From an uncultured Bacteroidaceae bacterium (GTDB lineage: Bacteria > Bacteroidota > Bacteroidia > Bacteroidales > Bacteroidaceae): a stretch of 32,829 nucleotides of DNA. Where the stretch lies: contig CALUIR010000029.1 in assembly GCA_944320785.1 (NCBI GenBank), positions 1 through 32,829 of the forward strand, in the 5' to 3' direction. The notes under the pieces are model-generated. The model was not told where the DNA came from. It did no database searches and saw only the letters and a list, made by a program, of their open reading frames with translations. Shown in pieces: positions 25,801 through 31,503 of the stretch (position 1 is the first letter of the stretch; each line of letters begins with the position of its first letter). A program made the position numbers and the translations under genes.

Positions 25801-26543
25801 GTGATGCCTTGACAAGCGTAGTCTTGCCTGACAGGCTCCAATCCATCGGCAATAGTGTTTTCTCAAATTGTGAATCCTTGCAAAGCGTCATTTTGCCTGA
25901 GGGGCTTCAATCCATTGGTGATTATGCTTTCGCCTATTGCCCCCTGCAAAGCATAGTTTTGCCTGAAGGGTTGCAAACCATTGGCGATAATGCTTTCGAG
26001 AGCACTACCCTGCAAAGCGTGGTCTTGCCTGAGGGACTTCAATCCATCGGCAATGGTGCTTTCTATTGGTGTCTTGCTTTGGAAAGCGTCACCCTGCCCT
26101 CCACCTTGCAAAGCCTCGGTGGGGGAGCCTTTTTGGATTGCCCGTTGAAGGATGTCACCAGTCTTGCCGCCGTCCCGCCGGTGATGGAAGAAGGGGACTC
26201 ATTCGATGAGGATACTTACGCCACTGCCACGCTCCACGTGCCATCCAATGCAGTGGATGACTACCAAGCGGCAGAATACTGGAAGCAATTCCTCAATATC
26301 GAAGGCAATCTGCCCCCGGTTGGCATCGGCAGCGTGGCAGCGGATGCTCCCCTCGCCATTTATGCCAATGATGTCATCACCACCGCCAGCCCCGCCACCA
26401 TCACGGTATATGCGCAAAGCGGCGCAAGGGTGATGCGCGCGGCGGATGCCACGCAGCTTTCATTGGAAGCCCTGCCTCGCGGCATCTATATAATAGATGT
26501 AGAGGCCGGAACGGAGCGGCAAGTGATAAAGGTGGCTCATTGA
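22845..26543 (+). CDS. Large BspA-type leucine-rich repeat surface protein with a C-terminal sorting-like domain
   Basis: This 1232-residue exported protein begins with a signal peptide (MIKRTLLLACAALLVLAGGAQA). Residues of about 60-300 form beta-rich Ig/CARDB-like regions. Four modules start near residues 304, 509, 684 and 839. Each opens with a strand-rich linker such as DPATQTATVTGYEG..VDV and continues into BspA/LRR_5 repeats of about 23 residues (consensus AFxxCxxLxSVxLPEGLQSIGxx). The first three modules end in AVLHVP- and AYRAAEGWKEFF-type segments. The last about 70 residues (APLAIYANDVITT to RQVIKVAH) resemble the type IX secretion C-terminal sorting domain. Such proteins are usually surface-exposed and bind host or bacterial partners. 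The later repeats look less GC-rich than the N-terminal part. The start follows a good promoter with a long leader, and a terminator follows at 26564. Confidence 0.9.
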   Translation: MIKRTLLLACAALLVLAGGAQAQTLQRMQPVPQAAKPMAPAKADPDARIVWKTPKPAPQRVSGQADEAPALNLVNCGGAIVSNSFYFCPGEPYTVTATFSNSGGNFEGDLYMLLMMQDTSDGTLYICHQSEPAAASIAQGGQQQVTFQGQIEADMPYSDSYFVGFTSDLSNLIFTEDHIYAYAAIVGAPVIIEEVPSAIVQGQGACTVRLRNITGTDWSGDVELWLNQQGLEWWITAPAAVSVPQGQAIDLELHYETGEASPGSYLMRLSSIVYDEAGEAVSYSIYMADGEYWEVEVKEAVPASATIDGITYTTDPATQTATVTGYEGEPVDVAILASVAIDGADYPVTAIGDNAFQGCSSLTSITLPEGLQNIGNRAFTLCTSLEAIELPASLSAIGYRAFSSCESLRSIAVPEGITTLGIYTFSSCHSLESVTLPSTLQSMDDGIFSGCLALADLTCNAMTPPVINGSLFSDDLMYEQVALHVPSEAEDAYRAAEGWKEFFQETEPACTLLYEADPATQTATVTGYEGTPVDVVIPATVNIDGADYAVAAVGNNAFNSCPSLQSIAFPGGLQSIGTRAFRYCTSLTSIVLPEGVQRIGKNAFKGCESLQSLILPSTLESMGDEAFIDCHALADITCNAMIPPVLATDAFDASVYAEADFHVPAGAEDAYREAEYWKKFYIPSAVIDGIVYQLDETAQAATATGYEGDPVDVVILGTVNLDGADYPVTAVGEEAFMQCFSIESVVISEGVAAIHASAFFNCGELESVVLPGTLQSIGRSSFSVSYSLRSIAIHAVTPPAVERWAFDGDIYTNAVLVVPEGAEAAYRAADGWKEFFFGWLVMDGIRYAVDVDAGTAMVYEGNASGDVVIPAVLEYEGGSYPVISIKESAFFNRVAMTSIVLPEGLKTIGVSAFEECHQLADVAFPSTLRDIGNYAFRRCRALQSVVLSGCSDLIVGSDAFYGCTAMSELLLGEGLQGLGDGAFGGCDALTSVVLPDRLQSIGNSVFSNCESLQSVILPEGLQSIGDYAFAYCPLQSIVLPEGLQTIGDNAFESTTLQSVVLPEGLQSIGNGAFYWCLALESVTLPSTLQSLGGGAFLDCPLKDVTSLAAVPPVMEEGDSFDEDTYATATLHVPSNAVDDYQAAEYWKQFLNIEGNLPPVGIGSVAADAPLAIYANDVITTASPATITVYAQSGARVMRAADATQLSLEALPRGIYIIDVEAGTERQVIKVAH
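25806..26141 (+). repeat. Near-identical DNA repeats inside the LRR gene
   Basis: Within this stretch the 23-residue LRR units are very similar at the DNA level. Variants of TTGCCTGAGGGGCTTCAATC recur at about 63-70 base spacing (for example near 25902, 25965 and 26030). This suggests recent unit duplication and possible copy-number variation by slippage or recombination. Confidence 0.7.
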
Positions 26544-26563
26544 CCTTGCCTGTGGATAGAAGG

Positions 26564-26593
26564 AAGGGGCGCGGCGCAGGCTGCGCCCCTTTT
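26564..26593 (+). terminator. Intrinsic terminator after the LRR protein gene
   Basis: AAGGGGCGC (26564-26572) pairs with GCGCCCCTT (26583-26591) around a 10-base loop and runs into a short T tract. It is 20 bases after the stop codon. Confidence 0.8.
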
Positions 26594-26743
26594 GCACCGC
26601 TCCCTGCCGTCATGCGAAAGGCAGCCTGCCGCCCATTCCCATTTGCCAACTCCACTTGGCAAACCACCGCCTCCACAACGTTATTTAAGGTTTTCCGGCG
26701 AAAAAAGCAACCATGCACCAGCAGGCAAAAGAAGAAAAAACCC

Positions 26744-26751
26744 TAACTTTG
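26744..26751 (+). promoter_or_regulatory. -7 promoter element for the NifU-like/GGGtGRT operon
   Basis: TAACTTTG fully matches TAnnTTTG and lies 83 bases before the ATG at 26835. The -33 element is not obvious. Confidence 0.6.
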
Positions 26752-26761
26752 CGCCGGTTTT

Positions 26762-26797
26762 CGGGAAGCCCCTTTCCCGTAACGCCACGATGGTTAC
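26762..26797 (+). other. Two small hairpins in the NifU-like gene leader
   Basis: CGGGAA (26762-26767) pairs with TTCCCG (26774-26779). Overlapping its last base, GTAAC (26779-26783) pairs with GTTAC (26793-26797). Both lie within the predicted untranslated leader. Whether they regulate anything is unknown. Confidence 0.4.
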
Positions 26798-26834
26798 GAA
26801 CATTATTTATTCTACTTATTAAAAGAAAGCGAAT

Positions 26835-27536
26835 ATGACTTACTCACAGGAAGTTGAACACATGTGTTGTGTTGCCAAAGGTCCTAACCACGGTCCTGCC
26901 CCAATTCCTGAAGAAGGGAAATGGATTCAAGCAAAAGAAATCAAAGACATCTCTGGTTTGACCCACGGTGTGGGATGGTGCGCCCCGCAACAGGGTACTT
27001 GCAAACTGACACTGAATGTGAAGGAAGGCGTCATCCAAGAATGCCTGGTGGAAACAATCGGTTGCTCAGGCATGACCCACTCTGCTGCCATGGCATCTGA
27101 AATCCTGCCGGGCAAGACTATCTTGGAAGCCTTGAACACCGACTTAGTGTGCGACGCCATCAATACGGCCATGCGCGAACTGTTCCTGCAAATCGTTTAC
27201 GGGCGCACGCAGTCGGCCTTCTCTGAAGGCGGACTGATGGTCGGCGCCGGCTTGGAAGACTTGGGCAAAGGCCTCCGCAGCCAAGTTGGCACCTTGTATG
27301 GGACAAAAGCCAAAGGAACGCGCTACCTCGAACTGACCGAAGGTTACATCACCCGCATGGCTTTGGACAAAGACAACCAAGTCATCGGCTATGAATACGT
27401 CCACATGGGCAAATTCATGGAACAAGTAAAGAAAGGCGTTGACGCCAACGAAGCATTGAAAGCCGTCACAGGCACTTATGGCCGCTTCAAGCCCGAACAA
27501 GGCGCAGTTAAATATATTGACCCACGTAAAGAATAA
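26835..27536 (+). CDS. NifU/IscU-like iron-sulfur cluster scaffold protein
   Basis: This 233-residue cytoplasmic protein resembles the NifU N-terminal/IscU scaffold on which iron-sulfur clusters are assembled. Conserved cysteines are visible at C49 and C56 (GWCAPQQGTC), C70 and C77 (CLVETIGCSGMTHSAAMAS, matching the IscU GCGSAIASS region) and C106 (LVCDAINTAM, the usual third ligand region). An extra CC pair sits at residues 11-12. It is longer than IscU (about 130 residues), and the C-terminal 100 residues (YLELTEGYITRMALDKDNQVIGYEY onward) are not an Nfu domain that I recognise. The next gene, a GGGtGRT protein, starts 16 bases later with a strong ribosome binding site, so the two form an operon. 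I infer that they work on the same cluster or target protein. Confidence 0.88.
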   Translation: MTYSQEVEHMCCVAKGPNHGPAPIPEEGKWIQAKEIKDISGLTHGVGWCAPQQGTCKLTLNVKEGVIQECLVETIGCSGMTHSAAMASEILPGKTILEALNTDLVCDAINTAMRELFLQIVYGRTQSAFSEGGLMVGAGLEDLGKGLRSQVGTLYGTKAKGTRYLELTEGYITRMALDKDNQVIGYEYVHMGKFMEQVKKGVDANEALKAVTGTYGRFKPEQGAVKYIDPRKE

Positions 27537-27537
27537 C

Positions 27538-27543
27538 AGGAGG
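27538..27543 (+). promoter_or_regulatory. Strong Shine-Dalgarno sequence before the GGGtGRT gene
   Basis: A full AGGAGG lies 9 bases before ATG 27553. This is unusual here, since most genes in this window lack such a site, and it fixes the start codon. Confidence 0.8.
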
Positions 27544-27552
27544 ATACAGATT

Positions 27553-28563
27553 ATGATCAGACCAGTACAGTTTGAAAGCCAAGACCGCCGCATGAAGCAG
27601 ATTTTGGCTGCATTGAACGAAAACGGCATCAAAGACATTGAAGAAGCTAACAGAATCTGTGACGAAGCAGGCCTCGACCCATATCTGACTTGCCAAGAAA
27701 CGCAGGGCATCTGTTTTGAAAACGCCAAGTGGGCTTACGTGGTAGGTTGCGCCATCGCGTTGAAGAAAGGTTGCAAGAACGCTGCCGACGCAGCCGAAGC
27801 CATCGGCATCGGCTTGCAGGCATTCTGCATTCCGGGTTCTGTAGCCGATGACCGCAAGGTAGGCATCGGGCATGGCAACTTGGCAGCCCGCCTGCTCCGC
27901 GAAGAGACCCAGTGCTTCGCGTTCTTGGCAGGGCACGAATCATTCGCAGCCGCCGAAGGCGCCATCAAAATCGCCGAAATGGCCAACAAAGTCCGCAAGA
28001 ACCCGTTACGTTGCATCTTGAACGGCCTGGGCAAAGATGCCGCCATGATCATCTCCCGCATCAACGGCTTCACATACGTCCAGACGAAGTTCGATTACTT
28101 CACCGGCAAGCTGGACATCGTAAACGAAACGCCGTATTCAGACGGCCCCCGTGCAAAAGTAAAATGCTACGGCGCCGACGACGTTCGCGAAGGCGTGGCC
28201 ATCATGTGGCATGAAAACGTTGACGTATCCATCACGGGCAACTCCACCAACCCGACCCGCTTCCAACACCCGGTAGCAGGCACATACAAGAAAGAACGTG
28301 TATTGGCCGGCAAGCCTTACTTCTCTGTCGCATCAGGTGGCGGCACAGGCCGCACGTTGCACCCGGACAACATGGCAGCAGGCCCTGCTTCTTACGGCAT
28401 GACCGACACCATGGGCCGCATGCATTCCGATGCCCAGTTCGCAGGTTCTTCATCCGTTCCCGCCCACGTGGAAATGATGGGCTTCCTCGGCATCGGCAAC
28501 AACCCGATGGTAGGATGCACCGTAGCTTGCGCTGTCAACGTGGCACTGGCGCTGAGCAAGTAA
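27553..28563 (+). CDS. GGGtGRT family protein of unknown function
   Basis: This 336-residue protein carries the family-defining motif GGGTGRT at residues 262-268 (context SVASGGGTGRTLHPDNMAAGP). Its length matches the family as I recall it (PF14057, about 330-340 residues). It contains eleven cysteines, several in the first 120 residues (RICDEAG, YLTCQETQGICF, VVGCAIALKKGC, QAFCIPG) and two near the end (VGCTVACAV). These are candidate iron-sulfur or metal ligands. There is no signal peptide. The function is unknown; being directly downstream of a NifU-like scaffold with a perfect ribosome binding site suggests it is the client or partner of that scaffold. ATG 27553 is chosen on the AGGAGG. 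A strong terminator follows the stop by 19 bases. Confidence 0.9.
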   Translation: MIRPVQFESQDRRMKQILAALNENGIKDIEEANRICDEAGLDPYLTCQETQGICFENAKWAYVVGCAIALKKGCKNAADAAEAIGIGLQAFCIPGSVADDRKVGIGHGNLAARLLREETQCFAFLAGHESFAAAEGAIKIAEMANKVRKNPLRCILNGLGKDAAMIISRINGFTYVQTKFDYFTGKLDIVNETPYSDGPRAKVKCYGADDVREGVAIMWHENVDVSITGNSTNPTRFQHPVAGTYKKERVLAGKPYFSVASGGGTGRTLHPDNMAAGPASYGMTDTMGRMHSDAQFAGSSSVPAHVEMMGFLGIGNNPMVGCTVACAVNVALALSK

Positions 28564-28582
28564 GCGGTATTCACCCCTATGC

Positions 28583-28620
28583 AAAACTCCTGCGGTTCCC
28601 TGAACTTGCAGGAGTTTTTT
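28583..28620 (+). terminator. Strong intrinsic terminator after the GGGtGRT gene
   Basis: AAAACTCCTGC (28583-28593) pairs perfectly with GCAGGAGTTTT (28608-28618) around a 14-base loop, and the T tract totals six. It ends the two-gene NifU-like/GGGtGRT transcript; the A tract also makes it usable from the other strand. Confidence 0.9.
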
Positions 28621-28666
28621 ATGGCAACCAACATTTATCCCATGCAACCTTTAACCCCTGACCCAT

Positions 28667-29965
28667 ATGCAGCAAGACAACAACAATGAGATACATGAAA
28701 ACCTGAAAAACACGGCTATTTTCCTCGCTGAATATGCCGCAACCATGATGGCCATCGGCGCACAGACATCACGGGTGCAACTGAACACCGTACGCATGGC
28801 CCACGCTTTCGGGTATAAGACCAATCTGCTGATATTCCCGCAAACCATCAGTATCACCTTGCTGGATGTCGGGCATAACCATACCTATACTTACATAAAG
28901 AAAACGCCCACGCTGGGAATCAACTTCAAGGCAAACATGAAGTTGTCGGAACTGTCGTGGAAAACGTTCGATGAAAAGCTGAAACTCCCGGAGCTATGGC
29001 AACGCTTCAAAAGCATCCTGAAAGAAAAACATGAAAACCGTTGGGTGATACTTATCCTTGTATCGTTTGCCAATGCCTGCTTCTGCCGACTTTTCGACGG
29101 GAACCTTACCTCTATGGCCATCGTATGGGTTGCCACGTTCATCGGGTTCTTCATCCGCCAGCAGTTGACTCGAAAAGGCGTGAACCAATTGGCCGTCTTC
29201 ACCATTTGCGCTTTTGTTTCCACCATGATCGGAGTCACAGACTTCCTTTATTTCCATGGCGGGACAGAAGACATCTCATTAGGGACATCCATGCTCTATC
29301 TTGTGCCAGGCGTCCCGCTAATCAATGGCGTAATGGACATTGTGGACCGCCATGCCTTGAACGGCATTGCCCGCTTGGTCAATGCCTGCCTTCTCATCAT
29401 CTGCATCGCCATAGGCTTGTCGGCCACCGTTGTCATTTTCGGCATCGACCCGACTACGTTCACCAAAGTAACGCGCCCTGATGTCGTGCAAGCGGCCATC
29501 ACCGACGGCCTTTTCGCCGCCATCGCAGGAATCGGGTTTGCCATCATCAGCAATCCCCCGCGCAAAGCCCTTGCCATCTGCGCCCTGCTGGCATGCATCG
29601 GGCATGGCGTAAGATACTTCCTGATGCACAACACCGGCCTTATGCTCGACCAGGTGACCGCATCTTCCATCGCAGGATTCATCATCGGGCTGCTCTCCGT
29701 GCCGTTCGCCATGCGCATCCATTGCCCGGCGGAATGTTTTGCCTTCCCTTCCCTGCTGCCAATGGTCCCCGGCATGTTCGCCTATAAAGCCATACGGGAC
29801 CTCATCAACATCGTGCGCCTGCCCGACACATACACCATCGAATACGTCGCGCGCTTCTTTTCAAACGCCTCGCTCACCGTGCTTGTCATGTTCGGGATGG
29901 TCGTCTGCTGCATCATCCCTATCTTCATTTTCCACCGGCAGTCCTTTTCCGTCACGCGGGAATAA
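28667..29965 (+). CDS. Threonine/serine exporter family membrane protein (ThrE-type, two domains fused)
   Basis: This 432-residue inner-membrane protein has the ThrE layout. The first domain (about residues 10-260) begins with the soluble segment EYAATMMAIGAQTSRVQLNTVRMAHAFGY, typical of the YjjP/DUF1212 half, and continues with several membrane helices, including PGVPLINGVMDIVDRH. The second domain (about 268-430) is the YjjB/ThrE_2 half, with LFAAIAGIGFAIISNPPRKAL and PSLLPMVPGMFAYKAI. In E. coli these halves are two separate genes; here they are one protein. The predicted role is export of threonine, serine or small dicarboxylates driven by the proton gradient. It is not linked to the thr operon 25 kb away. 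It appears monocistronic, flanked by a terminator upstream and a structured gap downstream. Confidence 0.88.
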   Translation: MQQDNNNEIHENLKNTAIFLAEYAATMMAIGAQTSRVQLNTVRMAHAFGYKTNLLIFPQTISITLLDVGHNHTYTYIKKTPTLGINFKANMKLSELSWKTFDEKLKLPELWQRFKSILKEKHENRWVILILVSFANACFCRLFDGNLTSMAIVWVATFIGFFIRQQLTRKGVNQLAVFTICAFVSTMIGVTDFLYFHGGTEDISLGTSMLYLVPGVPLINGVMDIVDRHALNGIARLVNACLLIICIAIGLSATVVIFGIDPTTFTKVTRPDVVQAAITDGLFAAIAGIGFAIISNPPRKALAICALLACIGHGVRYFLMHNTGLMLDQVTASSIAGFIIGLLSVPFAMRIHCPAECFAFPSLLPMVPGMFAYKAIRDLINIVRLPDTYTIEYVARFFSNASLTVLVMFGMVVCCIIPIFIFHRQSFSVTRE

Positions 29966-29980
29966 GCCAGGAAGTCCCAA

Positions 29981-30020
29981 TACGATTACTAATCGTACCC
30001 GCTTACGATTAGTAATCGTA
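29981..30020. repeat. Perfect 17-bp inverted repeat whose arms are themselves palindromic
   Basis: TACGATTACTAATCGTA (29981-29997) and TACGATTAGTAATCGTA (30004-30020) are exact reverse complements, separated by the 6 bases CCCGCT. Each arm is itself a palindrome except at the central base. It lies 15 bases after the exporter stop codon. It could be a terminator-like hairpin (without a T tract), a pair of operator sites or a genomic repeat element. Confidence 0.85.
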
Positions 30021-30035
30021 CAAGCAATTTTTCGG

Positions 30036-30097
30036 GAAGAATTCGAAAATCTTCAGGAAGTTTTGCTCCACTATTCAGGAGAATTTTCAAATTCTTC
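30036..30097. repeat. 15-bp inverted repeat with one mismatch
   Basis: GAAGAATTCGAAAAT (30036-30050) pairs with ATTTTCAAATTCTTC (30083-30097) apart from one position, around a 32-base loop. Together with the neighbouring repeats it makes most of the 231-base gap before the glycosyltransferase able to fold. Confidence 0.7.
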
Positions 30098-30099
30098 GT

Positions 30100-30120
30100 G
30101 GGGCATTCCCGGAATACCCC
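30100..30120. repeat. 21-bp near-palindrome
   Basis: GGGGCATTCC (30100-30109) and GGAATACCCC (30111-30120) are reverse complements apart from one C/A pair, around a single central base. It is either a short cruciform-type site or part of the larger folded region. Confidence 0.6.
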
Positions 30121-30163
30121 CAAAGACATCCCCCCACAGCGTTAAAAAAACAATCTCCAAGAG

Positions 30164-30192
30164 TTGCCATATCCAATAAAATGCTAATTTTG
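30164..30192 (+). promoter_or_regulatory. Promoter directly abutting the glycosyltransferase start
   Basis: TTG at 30164-30166 and TAATTTTG at 30185-30192 are separated by 18 bases. The -7 element ends 4 bases before the ATG at 30197, so the transcript is predicted to have almost no leader. Confidence 0.7.
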
Positions 30193-30196
30193 CGAC

Positions 30197-31192
30197 ATGG
30201 AGAACAAGAAGAAACCCTTCATCAGCTTCATCGTGCCTTGCTACGACCTCCCCATCGAGATGCTGGCCGAATGCATCGACAGCATATTGGCACTGCCGCT
30301 CCGGCGCGATGAAAGGGAAATCATCCTCGTTGACGACGGTTCGCGCCAAAGCCCTGCCGGCGGGTTGGCAGAAAGGATGGACGAAATAACCTACATCCGG
30401 CAAGAGAACCAAGGACTGAGCATGGCAAGGAATGCCGGCATCGACATGGCCGCAGGGGATTTCATCCAATTTGTGGACGGCGACGACATGCTCATAAAAA
30501 GCGGATATGAAGAATGCCTCCGCATGGCAAAAAGCAATGAATACGATGTCATCCTGTTCCATCCGGCAAGCAAGCGGAAAGCCGGAAGCATGAAACGGCA
30601 CAAGGCATTCCGCGCCACCAGCGGGGAAGAATACATGCTCAAAAACAACCAGCGTGCAGTAGTATGGGGATACATCTTCAGGAAAGACCTGTTGGGCGAC
30701 TTGCGGTTCACGCCCGGCACATTGCATGAAGACGAAGAATTCACGCCGCAACTCCTGCTACGCGCAAAAAGACTGTGCGCAACAAAGGCAATAGCTTACT
30801 TTTACCGACAAAGGCCGAACTCCATCACGCACAATGCCAACAAACGCAACATCATAAAACGGCTCAACGACACAGAACGCATCATAAGCCATCTCGCCCA
30901 AATAGCCCAATCAAAGGAACCATTGGCTCGAAAAGCCATGGAACGGCGCGTGGCACAACTCACCATGGACTACATCTACAACATCATAAGGCTTGCCCCA
31001 TCCGGAACGCAGCTTGAAAGAAGGCTCAAACGGCTTGCAGGGAACGGGTTGTTCCCGCTGCCCAAGCAGCACTATACAGCCACATACACCTTGTTCCGCA
31101 CCGTAACGGGCAACCGGCTCGCCCGGACATTGCTCACGAAGCTCTTGAAACTGGCACATTGTCCGGCATGCCGGATGCCTTCCCACCCATAA
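30197..31192 (+). CDS. Family 2 glycosyltransferase
   Basis: This 331-residue protein has a GT-A fold glycosyltransferase domain in its first half. The N-terminal strand FISFIVPCYDLPIEMLAECIDSIL is followed by the nucleotide-binding IILVDDGSRQ, then NQGLSMARNAGIDMAAGDFIQFVDGDDML with the DxD-type metal site in DGDD. HEDEEFTPQLLLRAK supplies the usual ED catalytic-base region. It transfers a sugar to a cell-surface glycan or lipid; donor and acceptor are unknown. No membrane helices are obvious. The start at 30197 is needed to keep the first strand and sits 4 bases after the promoter's -7 element. The gene stands alone, not in a polysaccharide cluster. Confidence 0.92.
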   Translation: MENKKKPFISFIVPCYDLPIEMLAECIDSILALPLRRDEREIILVDDGSRQSPAGGLAERMDEITYIRQENQGLSMARNAGIDMAAGDFIQFVDGDDMLIKSGYEECLRMAKSNEYDVILFHPASKRKAGSMKRHKAFRATSGEEYMLKNNQRAVVWGYIFRKDLLGDLRFTPGTLHEDEEFTPQLLLRAKRLCATKAIAYFYRQRPNSITHNANKRNIIKRLNDTERIISHLAQIAQSKEPLARKAMERRVAQLTMDYIYNIIRLAPSGTQLERRLKRLAGNGLFPLPKQHYTATYTLFRTVTGNRLARTLLTKLLKLAHCPACRMPSHP

Positions 31193-31226
31193 TCCTGCAA
31201 CCAATCGGAAAAAACAACCACACTTG

Positions 31227-31257
31227 CTTGCGGAATAGAAAATAATCATTACCTTTG
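31227..31257 (+). promoter_or_regulatory. Promoter for the SRP RNA/tRNA-Thr unit
   Basis: CTTG at 31227-31230 and TACCTTTG at 31250-31257 have a 19-base spacer, a near-ideal Bacteroidetes promoter. The predicted transcription start is a few bases before the SRP RNA 5' stem at 31270. Confidence 0.8.
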
Positions 31258-31264
31258 CACCCGC

Positions 31265-31369
31265 AAAATGGGCGAGCCCTATACGGTCAGCTCCTGACAA
31301 ATCCTCCAGGGCTTGACCGCAGCAAAGGTAGTCGGTTGTAGCGACTGGTGTAGTAAGCTTGCCCACCCC
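31265..31369 (+). ncRNA. ffs: Small signal recognition particle RNA (4.5S-type)
   Basis: The stretch folds end to end. GGGCGAGC (31270-31277) pairs with GCTTGCCC (31357-31364), with one G-T pair. Inside lies the conserved-looking SRP helix tip CCAGGGCTTGACCGCAGCAA (31306-31325), which corresponds to the CAGG...AGCAG symmetric-loop region that binds Ffh. The arrangement CTCCTGAC...GTCGG adds further internal pairing. The size (about 100 nt) fits the bacterial small SRP RNA, which together with Ffh targets membrane proteins to the translocon. A strong promoter precedes it, and tRNA-Thr follows after about 5 bases with no terminator between, so the two are probably made as one precursor. The ends are approximate. 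The identification rests on fold and recalled consensus, not on a covariance search. Confidence 0.85.
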
Positions 31370-31443
31370 GCCTCTTTAGCTCAGTTGGTCAGAGCACGTG
31401 ATTTGTAATCTCGGGGTCGTTGGTTCGAATCCGACAAGAGGCT
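31370..31443 (+). tRNA. tRNA-Thr (anticodon UGU)
   Basis: The 74-base cloverleaf is complete. The acceptor stem GCCTCTT (31370-31376) pairs with AAGAGGC (31436-31442), with discriminator T. The D-arm is GCTCAGTTGGTCAGAGC. The anticodon loop TTTGTAA gives anticodon TGT, for threonine ACA. The T-arm is GTTGGTTCGAATCCGAC. CCA is not encoded. The anticodon stem CGTGA/TCTCG contains one T-T mismatch at its middle pair. A terminator follows at 31448-31483. Confidence 0.95.
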
Positions 31444-31447
31444 CGAC

Positions 31448-31483
31448 AAAAGGCAAAGGAACCACAGTGTTGCTTTGCCTTTT
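31448..31483. terminator. Bidirectional terminator after tRNA-Thr
   Basis: AAAAGGCAAAG (31448-31458) pairs perfectly with CTTTGCCTTTT (31473-31483) around a 14-base loop. T/A tracts on both sides let it serve the tRNA transcript and the convergent AraC-type gene. Confidence 0.85.
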
Positions 31484-31503
31484 ACTTTATCCGCAAACCC
31501 CAC

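Larger units (their letters stand above)
26544..26834. other. Intergenic region between the repeat protein and the NifU-like gene
   Basis: This 291-base region holds a terminator (26564-26593), a promoter-like TAACTTTG (26744-26751), and a leader with two small hairpins (26762-26797). No gene is supported. Confidence 0.6.
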
